Notes: generated by a model from the sequence alone, not told the origin. 64,000 nt of DNA from Mactromeris polynyma (GCA_032209605.1 JASFXZ010000001.1:17502256-17566255), one strand, 5' to 3'. Shown: positions 25,401 to 36,143, counted from the first letter of the stretch. Numbers and translations are program-made.

Positions 25401-28400
25401 TAATAAAGTAAACAATTCCAAAAAACAGCTGTGTAATTAAACAATAATAAGTATAGACTCATTAGTTCTTTGACTTAAATATTGCAGCAGGAATAAAAAT
25501 GTCATCTGACGTACCGAAAAAGAATATTTCCGAAATATGCGCAAAACCAAACTGTGAGAAAAAGAATCGAAAATAACCAATCTTTGGTAAATTGTTGCAA
25601 CCCTATCAGTTACCAGGAAGCATTCATCAAGTATGACACTATGTAGAGTAAAATCTAGTTTTTACAATCCATAAAAATAAATTAAGTTTGAACTAAAAAA
25701 AGTCCTTGAATTCTAGCAAAAGAAACCTTACCTTCATTACTTTGAAATACGTAACATCGTAACAGATAGATGAAATAAGCAGGAGCAATATAGAGGTAGA
25801 TGTGCTTGAAATTTAACAAGGTCGCAAACCAAAATGCTGCAGATATATTCCTACCCTGAAAATATAAACAGATGTACTTTTGCAAATGTCAATATTAAGA
25901 AGTGATAACTTCTGCATTCAAGAAAATATTGCCAAAAGAATCTGAATGCTTGCTATGTAAACAGCTTGCATTCTTCAAATACTAATTTGAAAAATAGAAA
26001 ATCATTGAAAATTGTTGATACCCCACAAATACTTGCCACTACATCATAAATCAAGGGCCCTTATCTCTGAAACACTTACAGCTGCCCAGACAAAATGTCA
26101 TGAATACCTATCCTTATTAGTGAAGAGGTGTATAAACTTCCATGGGTATCCATTTAAACGTGTTGAGTAGTTTGCATGATAAACGTTTTGGTAACAGACT
26201 TACCTACCATAAGGTGAATATTCGAAGTTAACATTTCATTCAGGGGCAGAGTAAGTAGTTAAATGAAAATTAAAGTTAATTTCAAAGACAATCAGTGTGC
26301 AAGTTGACATGTGATAAAATTAAGAACTTACCTCATAAATTCTCACAATAGATAGCAACAACATGCCATACAATAGTCCATTGTACTGAAAATGTATGTC
26401 TGTATTGTAAAGGAAAATAATAATAGAAACACAATTCTACAAATAAATATGAATAGCTGACAAGTTGTTAAGGCAATTCTTTAAATGGTTTGTATGTTTT
26501 ACCTCTTCCTACAATTTCTAGGGTAGGTTGGTGGGTTGATTATTGTGTTTTTTTGTTAACTTTTACACAGAAAAACAACAAAATGGAACAGCAAAAAACA
26601 TTTGAGACTGGGCCACTTTTGGTGCATTAGTCACGGTATCGCAAACATAGATTATTGTATCCATAGAAATTTATGAGCCCATGTTTGGGCTACAATGTTT
26701 TGATATTTTCTTTTATGTCATCATCAAACATTTTTTGGCTTATAACAGATGGTTCAAAATTTCATATCTATCCATTGTAATAACTTTGTATATAACTCAA
26801 AATGTAAAGATGTATCCAGAATTTGTGTGAAAATCAAAATGCCCACATGTTTAGTTAAAAAAGATTCTTATCAATTTTACTGCAATCATGGTATGAATCT
26901 TCAAGTTTGGTAGACTGGTCGTCTGATACCTAAGTGGACATATGTAGTAAAGGATACGATCAATAACGATTAGTCCAAAGTTACACAGTAAAATTGCAGC
27001 AAGAACCAAAGTTGGGCTTTGCAAAAGATCCACTTTTTCTGCAGCCTTCTTATTTGTGGACGTGCGGAACCGGCAAAACCTACAATTAAATATAACTTAA
27101 CGAAGTCAAGGGCGATAACTCAGCTCATACTCACTCAATAAAAGTTTTACACACCAACCATCCATATCCATATGCCGACTATGATATGTAGCACTTCTAG
27201 AGCAATTTACTTTTTGAAATATCCATAACACAAACTTTGTGTCAGACAACGATGGAGAAAGGTAAATCTAACAGCCCTGTTCAATGTGATATTTTAAATG
27301 ACACAACTATCATAGACTGAATATGGCCAAATTGCAATGCAATGTACTTATTTATTTTTTAACAAAAACGAATTTCTTACTAACTCTTTCACAGCATATA
27401 TGTAGACAAGGTCTGTAACAATGACTGAACATCTTTGAAACACAACAGTAGCATTACTTGCATAGTCAACATTCTCAACCTGCAAAATAAAGGGAGGGAG
27501 GCAACTGTAATCTAACAATCTATTGTACTAAATGATATACATGTGATGTTGTATTGGGGTCGGATAACTGGAATCACTGCTTCCTCACTTACAAATTCTG
27601 TAACCTGGCTTCAAACTTGTAGCGGCGAGGGGCAAGCCACCATAACCACTCAACCACAGAGGACTCTAATCAACATTAACAGCTCACATATAGTCAAGAC
27701 AAGACAAGTAGACGAGTAAAAAGAAACATATAGTGGTACAATGAGGTTGCACAGCTATAATATAATTTGGGTATAAAAAATAAAGACAATGATACACCAA
27801 AAGTATTAAACACAGGTAGTTGGAACCATATATGACTACATTCAATCTTACCTTTTTTATTATGTTGTTTTACGGCGCATCAACAGCTTTGGTCATTTAG
27901 TGCGCAACGCAATCTTACCTTTATCATTTCCGGATCAAATAATACAGCAATCTGAGAAAGCAGGCATTCAAACCACGCAAACAAAGGGGGATAATCTAAC
28001 GTCCATTCTGATGTATCCTTAAATATAAATAGAATTAAGAATAACAGTGTACTCAAACAATTTTAGCTGCAAATTGTACAATCTCAAATGTTGAATAAAT
28101 TACTATTATAGTTTTCTCTATACGTAAGTTTGATTACATGCAATTAAAATCACTTAAAATATTGAGTGCACATTGTTGTATATTTTTCCAAAATGTGGAC
28201 CATTACAAGGGCCATAACTATAGACATAATTGTATAAACTGGCTTGTAATCAACCATGACATAACGGAATACCCATTTAATAACAAACAGCCTAAACAAA
28301 TTAAATCAGACACAATCTAAAATAATTAATCAAGTGACAGAATAGAGACACAGTCAATTTTTTCAACACAAAAATCAATAAAATACCTCATAATACCACT

Positions 28401-29216
28401 TTCTGACTGGTAAACTGTGAGTTATAGCCAACCAATTTCTGTGAACATGGAAGTCAGTAGATTTGCTGTAAAAGTAATGTATCATGAGATGTAAACTTGT
28501 TTTAAAGTATTGCATTCACATTTATCTTAATAGTCTCAATAAGTTAATACCTTATGGTGACAACAGCTTTTTGGCAAGATCCGAGGGCTCAAGACATAAA
28601 TTGATAATTTTGACTACTGCAGCTGTACCAGCTGGTAGTGACATGACTGTACACCTATATAGAGATAAAATATTAATACTTGATAATCCATGAATTGGTC
28701 AAAATTTAAAAAAATATACTGCAATAGATGGACAATGTCCAGTAATAGTCCCACCTGATGTTAAATGTGCATTTTACAGAATGAAATTATTTGATTTCTT
28801 TTAAATGAGTATACATACATTCTTTTATAATATTTAATGAATCAACAGAAAAATAATAATTGTTTTCATTCTGTAAAACGCACATTTAAACATCAGGTGG
28901 GACTATAACCGGACATTGCCAATAGATGTGTGTCACGCTCAGTCCAATAAAGAAACAGAACGTGTGCATCCGCTAAATTCACGAAAATTGAAATGGTACG
29001 TTTCATCTCGGTACGCTTATACACTGGTACGTTTCATCCAGGTACGCTAAAGCAGTGGTACGCTTTGTGTGGTTTTAACATTCGTTTGAAACAGTGTGAG
29101 AATAAAAGAATTATTTTCTTGCAAATATGACAGTATGCGTTGAATTCTTACTACGTTGGAAGCAACAATGCCTTAAAACAAGAAATGCCGACTGCCAACG
29201 ACCAGAAAGCAGCCAT
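19490..29216 (-). CDS. ALG8: ALG8, dolichyl-P-Glc:Glc1Man9GlcNAc2-PP-dolichol alpha-1,3-glucosyltransferase
   Basis: This ER multi-pass GT57 enzyme adds the second glucose to the lipid-linked N-glycan precursor, using dolichyl-phosphate glucose. Fourteen exons on the minus strand: 29216-29152, 28465-28387, 28017-27919, 27479-27385, 27079-26958, 26399-26332, 25855-25732, 24628-24525, 23723-23603, 22902-22766, 21991-21852, 21301-21204, 20428-20356, 19733-19490. They join in frame to 522 residues, close to the vertebrate protein (about 526). Family landmarks are [10 protein letters not shown] (luminal Asp26, the likely catalytic residue), [41 protein letters not shown] and [12 protein letters not shown]. 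All junctions are GT-AG; the donor after exon 4 (GTTAGT) is the weakest. Introns carry a hAT-type MITE, SINE remnants, a pogo-like fringe and a 56 bp tandem repeat. A 6.4 kb transposon starts 51 bp upstream of the ATG, so the native promoter is probably displaced. Confidence 0.95.
19804..19981. mobile_element. Pogo-like MITE family P2, copy 1
   Basis: A 178 bp element begins CAGTAAAACCTCACC and ends with GAGGTTTTACTG, flanked by TA on both sides. Both ends also carry AATAATAAGACCACC in inverted orientation. TA duplication and CAGT ends fit the pogo group of Tc1-mariner. It lies in an ALG8 intron. Confidence 0.85.
22127..22354. repeat. 56 bp tandem repeat, four copies
   Basis: The unit starts GTTTGAAAGCCTGGTATACA at 22141, 22197, 22253 and 22309, exactly 56 bp apart with very few changes. 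It is in an ALG8 intron. Minus-strand frames through it are artefacts. Confidence 0.95.
24655..24730. repeat. Fragment related to the bivalve-type repeat edge
   Basis: ATTATCAAGAGTGAATTG then GAGGGCGATCATTGCCC and CTCTCACCTGAGTG mirror the left edge of the array at 10655 (hairpin plus CTCACCTGAG). Only the edge is present here. Confidence 0.5.
25045..25230 (+). mobile_element. tRNA-derived SINE remnant
   Basis: A-box-like GTAGCAGTTGAGTG and B-box-like GAGTTTGAGTCC have tRNA-like spacing, followed by an unrelated body. It lies in an ALG8 intron. No intact tRNA fold. Confidence 0.5.
27585..27670 (-). mobile_element. tRNA-derived SINE remnant
   Basis: On the minus strand CTGTGGTTGAGTGGTTATGG (D-arm-like) is followed by AGTTTGAAGCCAG (degenerate B box). 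It lies in an ALG8 intron. Confidence 0.45.
28731..28920. mobile_element. hAT-type MITE, 190 bp, with perfect 8 bp target duplication
   Basis: About 55 bp terminal inverted repeats begin G-A/G-CAATGTCC and run through TAGTCCCACCTGATGTT and TTTTACAGAATGAAA. The 8 bp AATAGATG at 28723-28730 is repeated exactly at 28921-28928. An 8 bp duplication and CAATG near the end fit the hAT superfamily. It lies in ALG8 intron 1. Confidence 0.9.
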
Positions 29217-29267
29217 GTTGGATAAAGATGGCTAGCCTTACGGATATGTTTTTGCTAGCAATATACA

Positions 29268-29295
29268 CACGCTTTCTCAATAAAACGGTGCACTT
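29268..29295 (+). repeat. Left terminal inverted repeat
   Basis: Starts CACGCTTTCTCAATAAAACG and ends GTGCACTT. Matches 35609-35636 base for base on the other strand. Confidence 0.95.
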
Positions 29296-29808
29296 GACCT
29301 TTTCGCTTGTCGGCAAGTAATGAAAGCCATTCCAATGTGCGGATCAGTCAATTACCTATATTTTTTATTGCAGGGGTCAATGATGATACAAGATCGGAGT
29401 ATAATTGTTTTGTCCCGTAATCTTCCTCTTTATAATAGCACAATGAATGTGCGTTTTTGTAAGGTTCGTGACTGTCGCCGGACGAATTTTCAGCTTCGAA
29501 AGCAATTATTTTCAACTCTTATTGCTGCCGGTGTTCCGCGTTTGCTGCTTTAACTCCATATATGTCTGTACTTCGGGAAAAACACAGTTTTACCTCTGAT
29601 AATGTTTTAATTAAAAGCAACAGGGCGTTGATCGTATGTCGCCAAATCCGATATAAAGTTTAGTGCTTTCCTTTTAAGTGGAAATAAATACTACTTTGAA
29701 CTATTTAAACATGAAATAATATGAAATTATTACGTTCGTGATTGTTTAGTTATAATTTGTAACACAAATATACACCCGTGTGTGTTATTTTCAAAATTAA
29801 TCCGGCTT

Positions 29809-31101
29809 AAGGTTCGTTTTTTGATGCGTAGATTTAAGACAGTAAGGTTTGTTACTAAATTTATTGCAGAAATATGAAAGATATCTAATGTAGATGTTAT
29901 GTTATCAATGTACATCTACCCAAAAGACCGATTTGATAACAAAAAATAAAATTGAAATCATTATTAGTTAAAATATCCAATATCAAACTTGCTTGTGTAA
30001 GGTTCGTTTGAAAGATTCGTTATCGCGAAATCTTAATATAGCATTACTGTTATAATTGGTTTGTGGGGTGTACTTTTGACGTCATTCCTTTGGAGGATGT
30101 GACGTCATTGATAGTTACAATTTTTCTGATCCGCCATAACAGACGAAATTTTGATGTAAACTTACTGGAAATAGTTTGGGAAAACCTTATCTGGACCAGG
30201 TAAGAAATTTATTATTTATTCAAGTGTTGAAATATGATTATCATATTTAATGTGATTGTCAGATAGATGTATTCAATAAGATAAATTGATTATGACTTGT
30301 TTGATGTGGGTTACACGTGTGAGTGGCATCAAAGTACATGTAAGGTTCGTTTTCCTTAGTAACGAACCTTTCTTACTTTTCCCATGGCATGTTACCATAG
30401 AGATAATGAGGGACATGCGTACAAACTTCATACTTTATAGGTTGATGTCCGTTATTTAGGCTATGAACGTTGTAGTATATTGTAACTGCATGGTGTATTT
30501 GTAATTTTTATTTTTCATAACAAACTGTGAAAGCAATTTGAGTCCCACGGGTTTTGCAGTGTATTAGTATGTGAGACACAAAATTGTTTACACTTTATAT
30601 ATTTTATCGTGTAACAATCGGTCATTTTGTTTAAGTCTGAACCAAATATCTACTGAATATAACATGTGAGCTTTTTTATTTCCTAAATATGTATGTGTAA
30701 GGTTTGTTACGAAATAGTAACGAACCTTGCATACTCTTTCTTCGAAGCCCATGCCATATTAATTTAAGAATCTACCAAAATGTAATTATTCACTATCAGT
30801 TCGGAGCTATAGTTTTTAATTTATGCTTTTTAAATTGTGTTTGTGTTCTAAAGAAAGATAGTGGACATTGTTAATATAACGCACCCCATCGTTCGATTCA
30901 GTGTACATTTAATAATACATAAGTTGTAGTGTCAAAACATAGACTGTATAAGCATTAAATATATAAAATCAATATACTCTGTCAACTGACTAATTTGACA
31001 ACAACATTTCTCATAAATACAAGGAGTTTGTATATTTTATAGCCACAGAAAACAGATCAGTCAGAAGGTAACGAACCTTTCAGAAGGTAACGAACCTTTC
31101 C
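29809..31101. repeat. Left subterminal motif array of the transposon
   Basis: Copies or near-copies of GTAAGGTTCGTTAC lie near 29809, 29842, 29997, 30340, 30358 (inverted), 30697, 30717 (inverted), 31066 and 31085 (both inverted); a weaker one is at 29460. The 30697-30730 pair forms a head-to-head palindrome, and 31062-31100 is a perfect 19 bp tandem. Likely transposase-binding sites. Confidence 0.75.
30120..30199 (+). other. Candidate non-coding exon 1 of the transposase gene
   Basis: GACCAG at 30199 is followed by a strong donor (GTAAGA), and a strong acceptor (TTCCTCTTTCAG) ends at 31170, nine bases before the transposase ATG. A 5' UTR intron of about 970 bp is therefore likely. The 5' end of this exon was not located. 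Confidence 0.5.
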
Positions 31102-31179
31102 AAATGAATGACGTACAGTCTAATACACTTATCCCTCAGACTATAGCTTAATTATTTATTCCTCTTTCAGACCAACGCC

Positions 31180-33822
31180 ATGGCAAAGTCTGCTGCCGAA
31201 AAGATGAGAGAATACCGTAAACGACTGAAACAAGATCCTGAAAAGTATAAAGACTATCTTACGAAGGCTAAACAGAGAAAGACTCAAAATTACACACCTG
31301 TTAGTCAGCTATCAAGAACAGAAAAAAATAGAATACGAGAGAAAACAAGAGAGTACGTTAAGCGCCATCGAAGTAAGAAAAAGCTCGAAGCAGTTGCAAA
31401 TGTCCAAGAAGAATCAATGGTTTCTGAAACCAGTGGATATGCAACAAATGAACATGAATCTCCTGGACCACTGATAGTAAACCTTCCATTTCCGAACCGC
31501 AGGAATGGCGCAAGGAAACGCATAAGCCGCGCCCTTTCAAAGAAGCACAGAGAATTTAAAGATTTGAGAGTAAAATTTGATGTGTTACAGAAGAAGTATA
31601 AGCGAAATTTGCGATCTTTCCAGCGGTTCAAAAAGAAAGACAGAGATCAAAGAAGACATGAAACACGAGTTTCTGCAGAATGCAGCTACAATGATACCTC
31701 TGAAAATAGTTGCAACGAGAGAAGTGAGGGAACACCTATACGTACGCCCAATGTTGACAGACAGGTAGAAATTGAACCTCCAGAGCCACATACACCAAGA
31801 AGTAAGACCAAGCAAATGTTGACAAATACAGGCTTAAATAAGATGCAAAGTGCGAAAATCAGAAAACAACTGCTACTTGCAAATGTTGTGCAAACACAAG
31901 TTGAGAAATGTCGTCGTGGAATGAAACGAACGGAAGTAGGTGCTCTGCGTGGGCTGATGGGGGGAAAGATACTAAGCAAATACAGGCTAGCAAGAGCGGT
32001 CAATAAATCAACAGGCCTTGGGCGAAACAGGATAGCAAAATGTATGTCTGGTGGATTTACCGGTGTCAATATATTTCGAAGAGAAAGAGAAGTTAAAAGA
32101 TACAGCGCTCGTGTACTGGAATTTTTTATGCGTGACGACAATTCTAGGTGTAACCCTGGAAAACAGGACAAACTGAAAGTGAACGGAGAGACACGCCAGA
32201 CCAGAATACTTACTGACTATCTGAAGAACTTACACCTCAAATTTCTAAGTGAAAATCAAGACGTCAAACTTTCTTTGGCATCTTTCTGCCGCATACGCCC
32301 AGCGAATGTAAAACTTACAAGGTTTATTTCAAGAAGCAGTTGCCTCTGCACAAGGCACCAAAATTTTGCCTTGTGCATTCAATCTTTGAGAAAGTGCGGT
32401 GTGATTGTACCAATAAATCCGGAGAAATTTATTGAAGATGACGCAAACATCGACAAGATGAAAACAGACACACCTGCAGAGATAACGTTTGGACAATGGA
32501 AGAGGGTTCCATTAGAGGACAAAGGTAAGAAGAAGATGATAATGAAGGTTGTTTCATGCACATTGACGAAAACAGAATTTTTGAAACACATGGAAGTACA
32601 GGTGAAAGAATTTACCGAACATGTACTCAGAGTGCGTCGGCAGTATCAGGAAAATCTGAAAATAAAGAAGAACCTTCCAAAAGACGAAGTTGTTGTGAAC
32701 ATGGACTTCGCTGAAAACTATTCCTGTAAGAGCGTAGAGGAAATACAATCCGCCTACTGGAATCAGAGTGCTGTGACCCTGCACCCAGTGGTCATGTATT
32801 ACAAAGATAATACTGACAAATTGAAACACCAGAGTATCGTCATAGTATCGGATGAAATGGGTCACAATACAACTACTGTCTTGACATTTATTGACAAAAT
32901 CGTTCCTGAAATAAAGAAACGTGTACCAAATGTTCGGAAAATACATTACTTTACGGACAGTCCAACCTCGCAATACAGGAATAAGACGATATTCCATACT
33001 ATTGCAAATCATGAAGAGATATACAAATGCAAAGCCGTGTGGAACTATTTTGAAGCCGGGCACGGCAAAGGGCCCTGCGATGGCTTAGGCGGAACGACAA
33101 AGCGGATGGCTGATGACGCAATGAAATCAGGGAAGGCCAGCATACAAGATGGAGGAGAGTTTTTCCAGTGGACACAATCCCCAACTTGTACAATGAAAAG
33201 TGTACACTTTATGTATGTGCCATCGTCGGACTGCCAACAGAAGTCCAGTGCCGTAAATGTTTACGACATCAAACCAATTAAAGGCACCATGAAATTCCAC
33301 GCAGTGATCGGCAAAGGAAATAACACAATATTGACATCAAATGTAAGCTGTTATTGCGAAGACTGCATCAATGATCAAGAATGTAAATTGAATCACTGGA
33401 CTCGTGACACACTGATTGTCTCTGAGAAAAATAGAATCGTTACGGATGAAAGCCAGCCAGGTTCGACAACTGAAACATCGGAACCACAACCAGAGCTTGC
33501 CTTGGAAGCCTTTTCTGAAAGTGGTCCTGAATCACCAATGCCGGATGTTTCTGTAGGGACGTATGTGGCAGCAATGTATGACAGAAAATTGTACATTGGG
33601 AAGGTTTTAGAGTATGATGATGAAGACGACGAGATTGAGATCAAGTTTATGCAGAATGTCCGGAAACTTTTGCAGTGGCCAAAACATGAGGATAGGATAT
33701 GGTTAGACAGAAAAGACATAATCTGCAACGTTTCGGAACCTATCCCGACAGGAAAATCAAAACGAATGTTTAAGTTGACAGAGTCCGATTTGAAGAACGT
33801 TGAAAGTAAAGCATACCAGTAG
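31180..33822 (+). CDS. Transposase-like protein of the 6.4 kb element
   Basis: An intact 880-residue frame in a strong start context (GCCATGG). Residues 1-80 are Lys/Arg-rich (EKMREYRKRLKQDPEKY), followed by a charged, coiled-coil-like region to about 155. Cys/His clusters occur at 388-399 (CLC-x2-H-x5-C) and 724-735 (CYC-x2-C-x5-C). An RNase H-like core is suggested by NMDFAENYSC (Asp509), HYFTDSPTSQYRNK (Asp593) and FEAGHGKGPCDGLGG (Glu625, His628, Asp634). The C-terminal 790-855 (VGTYVAAMYDRKLYIGKVLE) looks Tudor/chromo-like. I recall similar multi-copy uncharacterised proteins in fish, cnidarians and molluscs with the same HGKG-DG-GG motif, which agrees with a mobile origin. The terminal repeats and subterminal arrays around it support the transposase call. 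The exact catalytic Glu and the superfamily are uncertain. No frameshift or stop is seen, so it may be functional. Confidence 0.85.
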   Translation: MAKSAAEKMREYRKRLKQDPEKYKDYLTKAKQRKTQNYTPVSQLSRTEKNRIREKTREYVKRHRSKKKLEAVANVQEESMVSETSGYATNEHESPGPLIVNLPFPNRRNGARKRISRALSKKHREFKDLRVKFDVLQKKYKRNLRSFQRFKKKDRDQRRHETRVSAECSYNDTSENSCNERSEGTPIRTPNVDRQVEIEPPEPHTPRSKTKQMLTNTGLNKMQSAKIRKQLLLANVVQTQVEKCRRGMKRTEVGALRGLMGGKILSKYRLARAVNKSTGLGRNRIAKCMSGGFTGVNIFRREREVKRYSARVLEFFMRDDNSRCNPGKQDKLKVNGETRQTRILTDYLKNLHLKFLSENQDVKLSLASFCRIRPANVKLTRFISRSSCLCTRHQNFALCIQSLRKCGVIVPINPEKFIEDDANIDKMKTDTPAEITFGQWKRVPLEDKGKKKMIMKVVSCTLTKTEFLKHMEVQVKEFTEHVLRVRRQYQENLKIKKNLPKDEVVVNMDFAENYSCKSVEEIQSAYWNQSAVTLHPVVMYYKDNTDKLKHQSIVIVSDEMGHNTTTVLTFIDKIVPEIKKRVPNVRKIHYFTDSPTSQYRNKTIFHTIANHEEIYKCKAVWNYFEAGHGKGPCDGLGGTTKRMADDAMKSGKASIQDGGEFFQWTQSPTCTMKSVHFMYVPSSDCQQKSSAVNVYDIKPIKGTMKFHAVIGKGNNTILTSNVSCYCEDCINDQECKLNHWTRDTLIVSEKNRIVTDESQPGSTTETSEPQPELALEAFSESGPESPMPDVSVGTYVAAMYDRKLYIGKVLEYDDEDDEIEIKFMQNVRKLLQWPKHEDRIWLDRKDIICNVSEPIPTGKSKRMFKLTESDLKNVESKAYQ

Positions 33823-33923
33823 AAAAGAAAATAACACTTTTTCAAGGAATGAACCTTAAACTATTTTCAAAGGGACACATGCATGAAATATGCTTGGTAT
33901 ATTTTGACAGGTTTTATACGATA

Positions 33924-34720
33924 GTTTTTAAAAGGCGTTGCAAATGTTCTGATTATTGATTATACCCCAACAAAACGAAGTTTTGAAGTGGGTATATAGG
34001 AATAACCTTGGCGATCTGTCCGTCCGTCCATTAGTCTCTCAGTTTGTCCGTCTGTCTGTATGCCTGTCTATTCCTGGCGGCTGTGTCCGTCTGTCCATTA
34101 GTCTCTCAATTTGTCCGTCAATTTGTCCGTCTGTCTGTATGCCTGTCTATACCTGGCTGCTGTGATAGGTCTAGTTAATTGTGGGCTGTGTTCACAGTTT
34201 TTTCAATACATTGCATCATGGTTGACCTGGAATTGTCCATGTCTTTCTGCAAGTAACACTCAAATTCACATATATGTATGTAACATAGAACCATTTTGCA
34301 CATTGAAATATTAAGAACATTTGTGCAATTGTAACGAACCTTACATATAAAACAAGAGTTTTTAAAAGGTGTTGCAAATGTTCTGATTATTGATTATATC
34401 CCGACAAAACGAAGTTTTGAAGTGGGTATATAGGAATAACCTTGGCGATCTGTCCGTCCGTCCATTAGTCTCTCAGTTTGTCCGTCTGTCTGTATGCCTG
34501 TCTATTCCTGGCGGCTGTGTTAATTAGTTAACTAGTTAATGTTTGGTTTTGTTCACAGTTTTTTCAAAACATTGCATCATGGTTGACCTGGAAGTGTCCA
34601 TGTCTTTGTGCAAATAACACTCAAATTCACATACATGTATGTAACGTAGAACCATTTTGCACATTGAAATATTAAGAACATTTGTGCAATTGTAACGAAC
34701 CTTACATATAAAACAAGAGT
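33924..34720. repeat. Tandem duplication inside the transposon
   Basis: The block 33924-34359 is repeated at 34358-34720 with high identity. Each copy starts GTTTTTAAAAGG, contains AGTGGGTATATAGGAATAAC and GTCCGTCCGTCCATTAGTC, and ends GTAACGAACCTTAC-ATATAAAACAAGAGT. The second copy lacks about 73 bp of the internal CTGTCCGTC-type run. Confidence 0.9.
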
Positions 34721-35437
34721 GTACTTGTTTGGAAAACATTATTGCTGAAAATAACAGTATTAAATAATAAATATTTGACAATGATTTTTGCAATTCCATC
34801 GTGCATTGGAACACATTTGCCCTAAATGGCATTGCTAAACCTAGGTGTACATGTATAGTATTTTGGAAGATTTTGTTAGTTTTTTTCTAATGTTCTTTAA
34901 ATATTTGTCCAATATGGTGGATATGTGTCAAAACTGTAATACGGATGTTTCATAAACTTGTTTTAAATCAGAAAGAGTCTTGATTTATTATATTAATATA
35001 ATTCTTAGAGTCGTGTTGATATCCCTGTTAACTGCGCATAGTGGTAAGGTTAGTTACTATTTAGTCATGTCACTCAAACAGCCTGTACTTTACATATAAA
35101 AAGATAACCTTACTTAAAGATGTTTACTCTTTCTGCCAACACATTGGCGAACACGATGAAAAGAAATGTCAAGTAAAACATATTTCTTTATTTTGAATGT
35201 ATTTACCATATTACTCACATGTTTCAGCTGTAGATGTTTACCTTCGAGTCCGAAATATTCATTATTTTTTCACTCGAGTTTCAGAAAAACACGTAGTACA
35301 CATGAATATGAAAATGGTATCAGTCATTTAAGAAAGACCAGGTAAATAAGAAATATAAACGTTTTCAAAACCAAAATACAATACTGTTAAGCTGGTGTCT
35401 CTATTAAATATGACAGTGTCAAGGTAACAAACCTTTC
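34331..35437. repeat. Right subterminal motif array of the transposon
   Basis: GTAACGAACCTTAC lies at 34331-34344 and again at 34692-34705, with variants at 35044-35057 (GTAAGGTTAGTTAC) and 35421-35437 (AAGGTAACAAACCTTTC). The main orientation is opposite to that on the left side, as expected for sites paired about the element centre. Confidence 0.7.
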
Positions 35438-35608
35438 AATGTTAAAAATACAGGATTTTATGATTTCATTTGAGATATCACGTCAGGATCATCTTGTGGT
35501 GCATGTTGAAAATACTTCGCCATGGTACAGGTGACACTATTCGCAGTAGGAAAATGTACTTGTCAGGTTAAACTTATGCATTTCAAATGTTTATGTTTTC
35601 AAAATTCA

Positions 35609-35636
35609 AAGTGCACCGTTTTATTGAGAAAGCGTG
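35609..35636 (-). repeat. Right terminal inverted repeat
   Basis: Inverted perfect match to 29268-29295, followed by ACA, the presumed 3 bp target duplication. Confidence 0.95.
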
Positions 35637-36143
35637 ACAACGCAGTCATCTCCCTTTACAAACTACCGACACCTTCGCCAGAAACATACGTTTGAATCGA
35701 CGTTTATCTTTTGATTTTGTTTGTTAGATAATCACATTATTCAGGTTAAATTTAAATAAATCAAAATTTAGATAAGGCAAATGTAACTGAGTGATATGAA
35801 CAAATAAATTAAATAAACGACACAGGTTTATTGCACTAGATAATAGAATACAATCAGTAACGAACGTTTATGAATGGGTTTCAATAGTTTATAGTCGAAT
35901 TAAGTCAATTATGGCTTAAACTACACTAGAAATAAACAGTAACACAATCAAAATATAGCCTAAGATAAAAATTATGCAGTTAATGGGAGTAGTTCATAAT
36001 AGTTTACGTAATACCTGATACACTGAGAGAGACGAAGATATAATCGAATTGTAAAGGGAAAAACAATAAGTAAGTTTTATTTTTAATGTCAACCAATTCA
36101 TTGATTTATTTACATTCTGTCTTCAGATATATATCGGACCACA

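Larger units (their letters stand above)
29268..35636 (+). mobile_element. 6.4 kb autonomous-type DNA transposon
   Basis: Perfect 28 bp terminal inverted repeats lie at 29268-29295 and 35609-35636, starting CACGCTTTCTCAATAAAACG. Both ends are flanked by ACA (29265-29267 and 35637-35639), a likely 3 bp target duplication. Inside are one 880-codon transposase-like ORF behind a 5' UTR intron, an array of subterminal repeats on both sides, and a tandem duplication to the right of the ORF. CAC ends, a 3 bp duplication and subterminal binding-site arrays are features of the CACTA/EnSpm (CMC) group, but I cannot confirm the superfamily from the protein. The element is compact and uninterrupted, implying a fairly recent insertion. 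Its left end is 51 bp from the ALG8 start codon. Confidence 0.9.

Noticed and set aside
31305..33845. Several minus-strand ORFs of 60-169 codons
   Set aside because: Antisense shadows of the transposase ORF.
35857..35870. Subterminal-type motif (CAGTAACGAACGTT) outside the transposon
   Set aside because: Imperfect and 220 bp beyond the terminal repeat; treated as chance unless the element boundary is revised.
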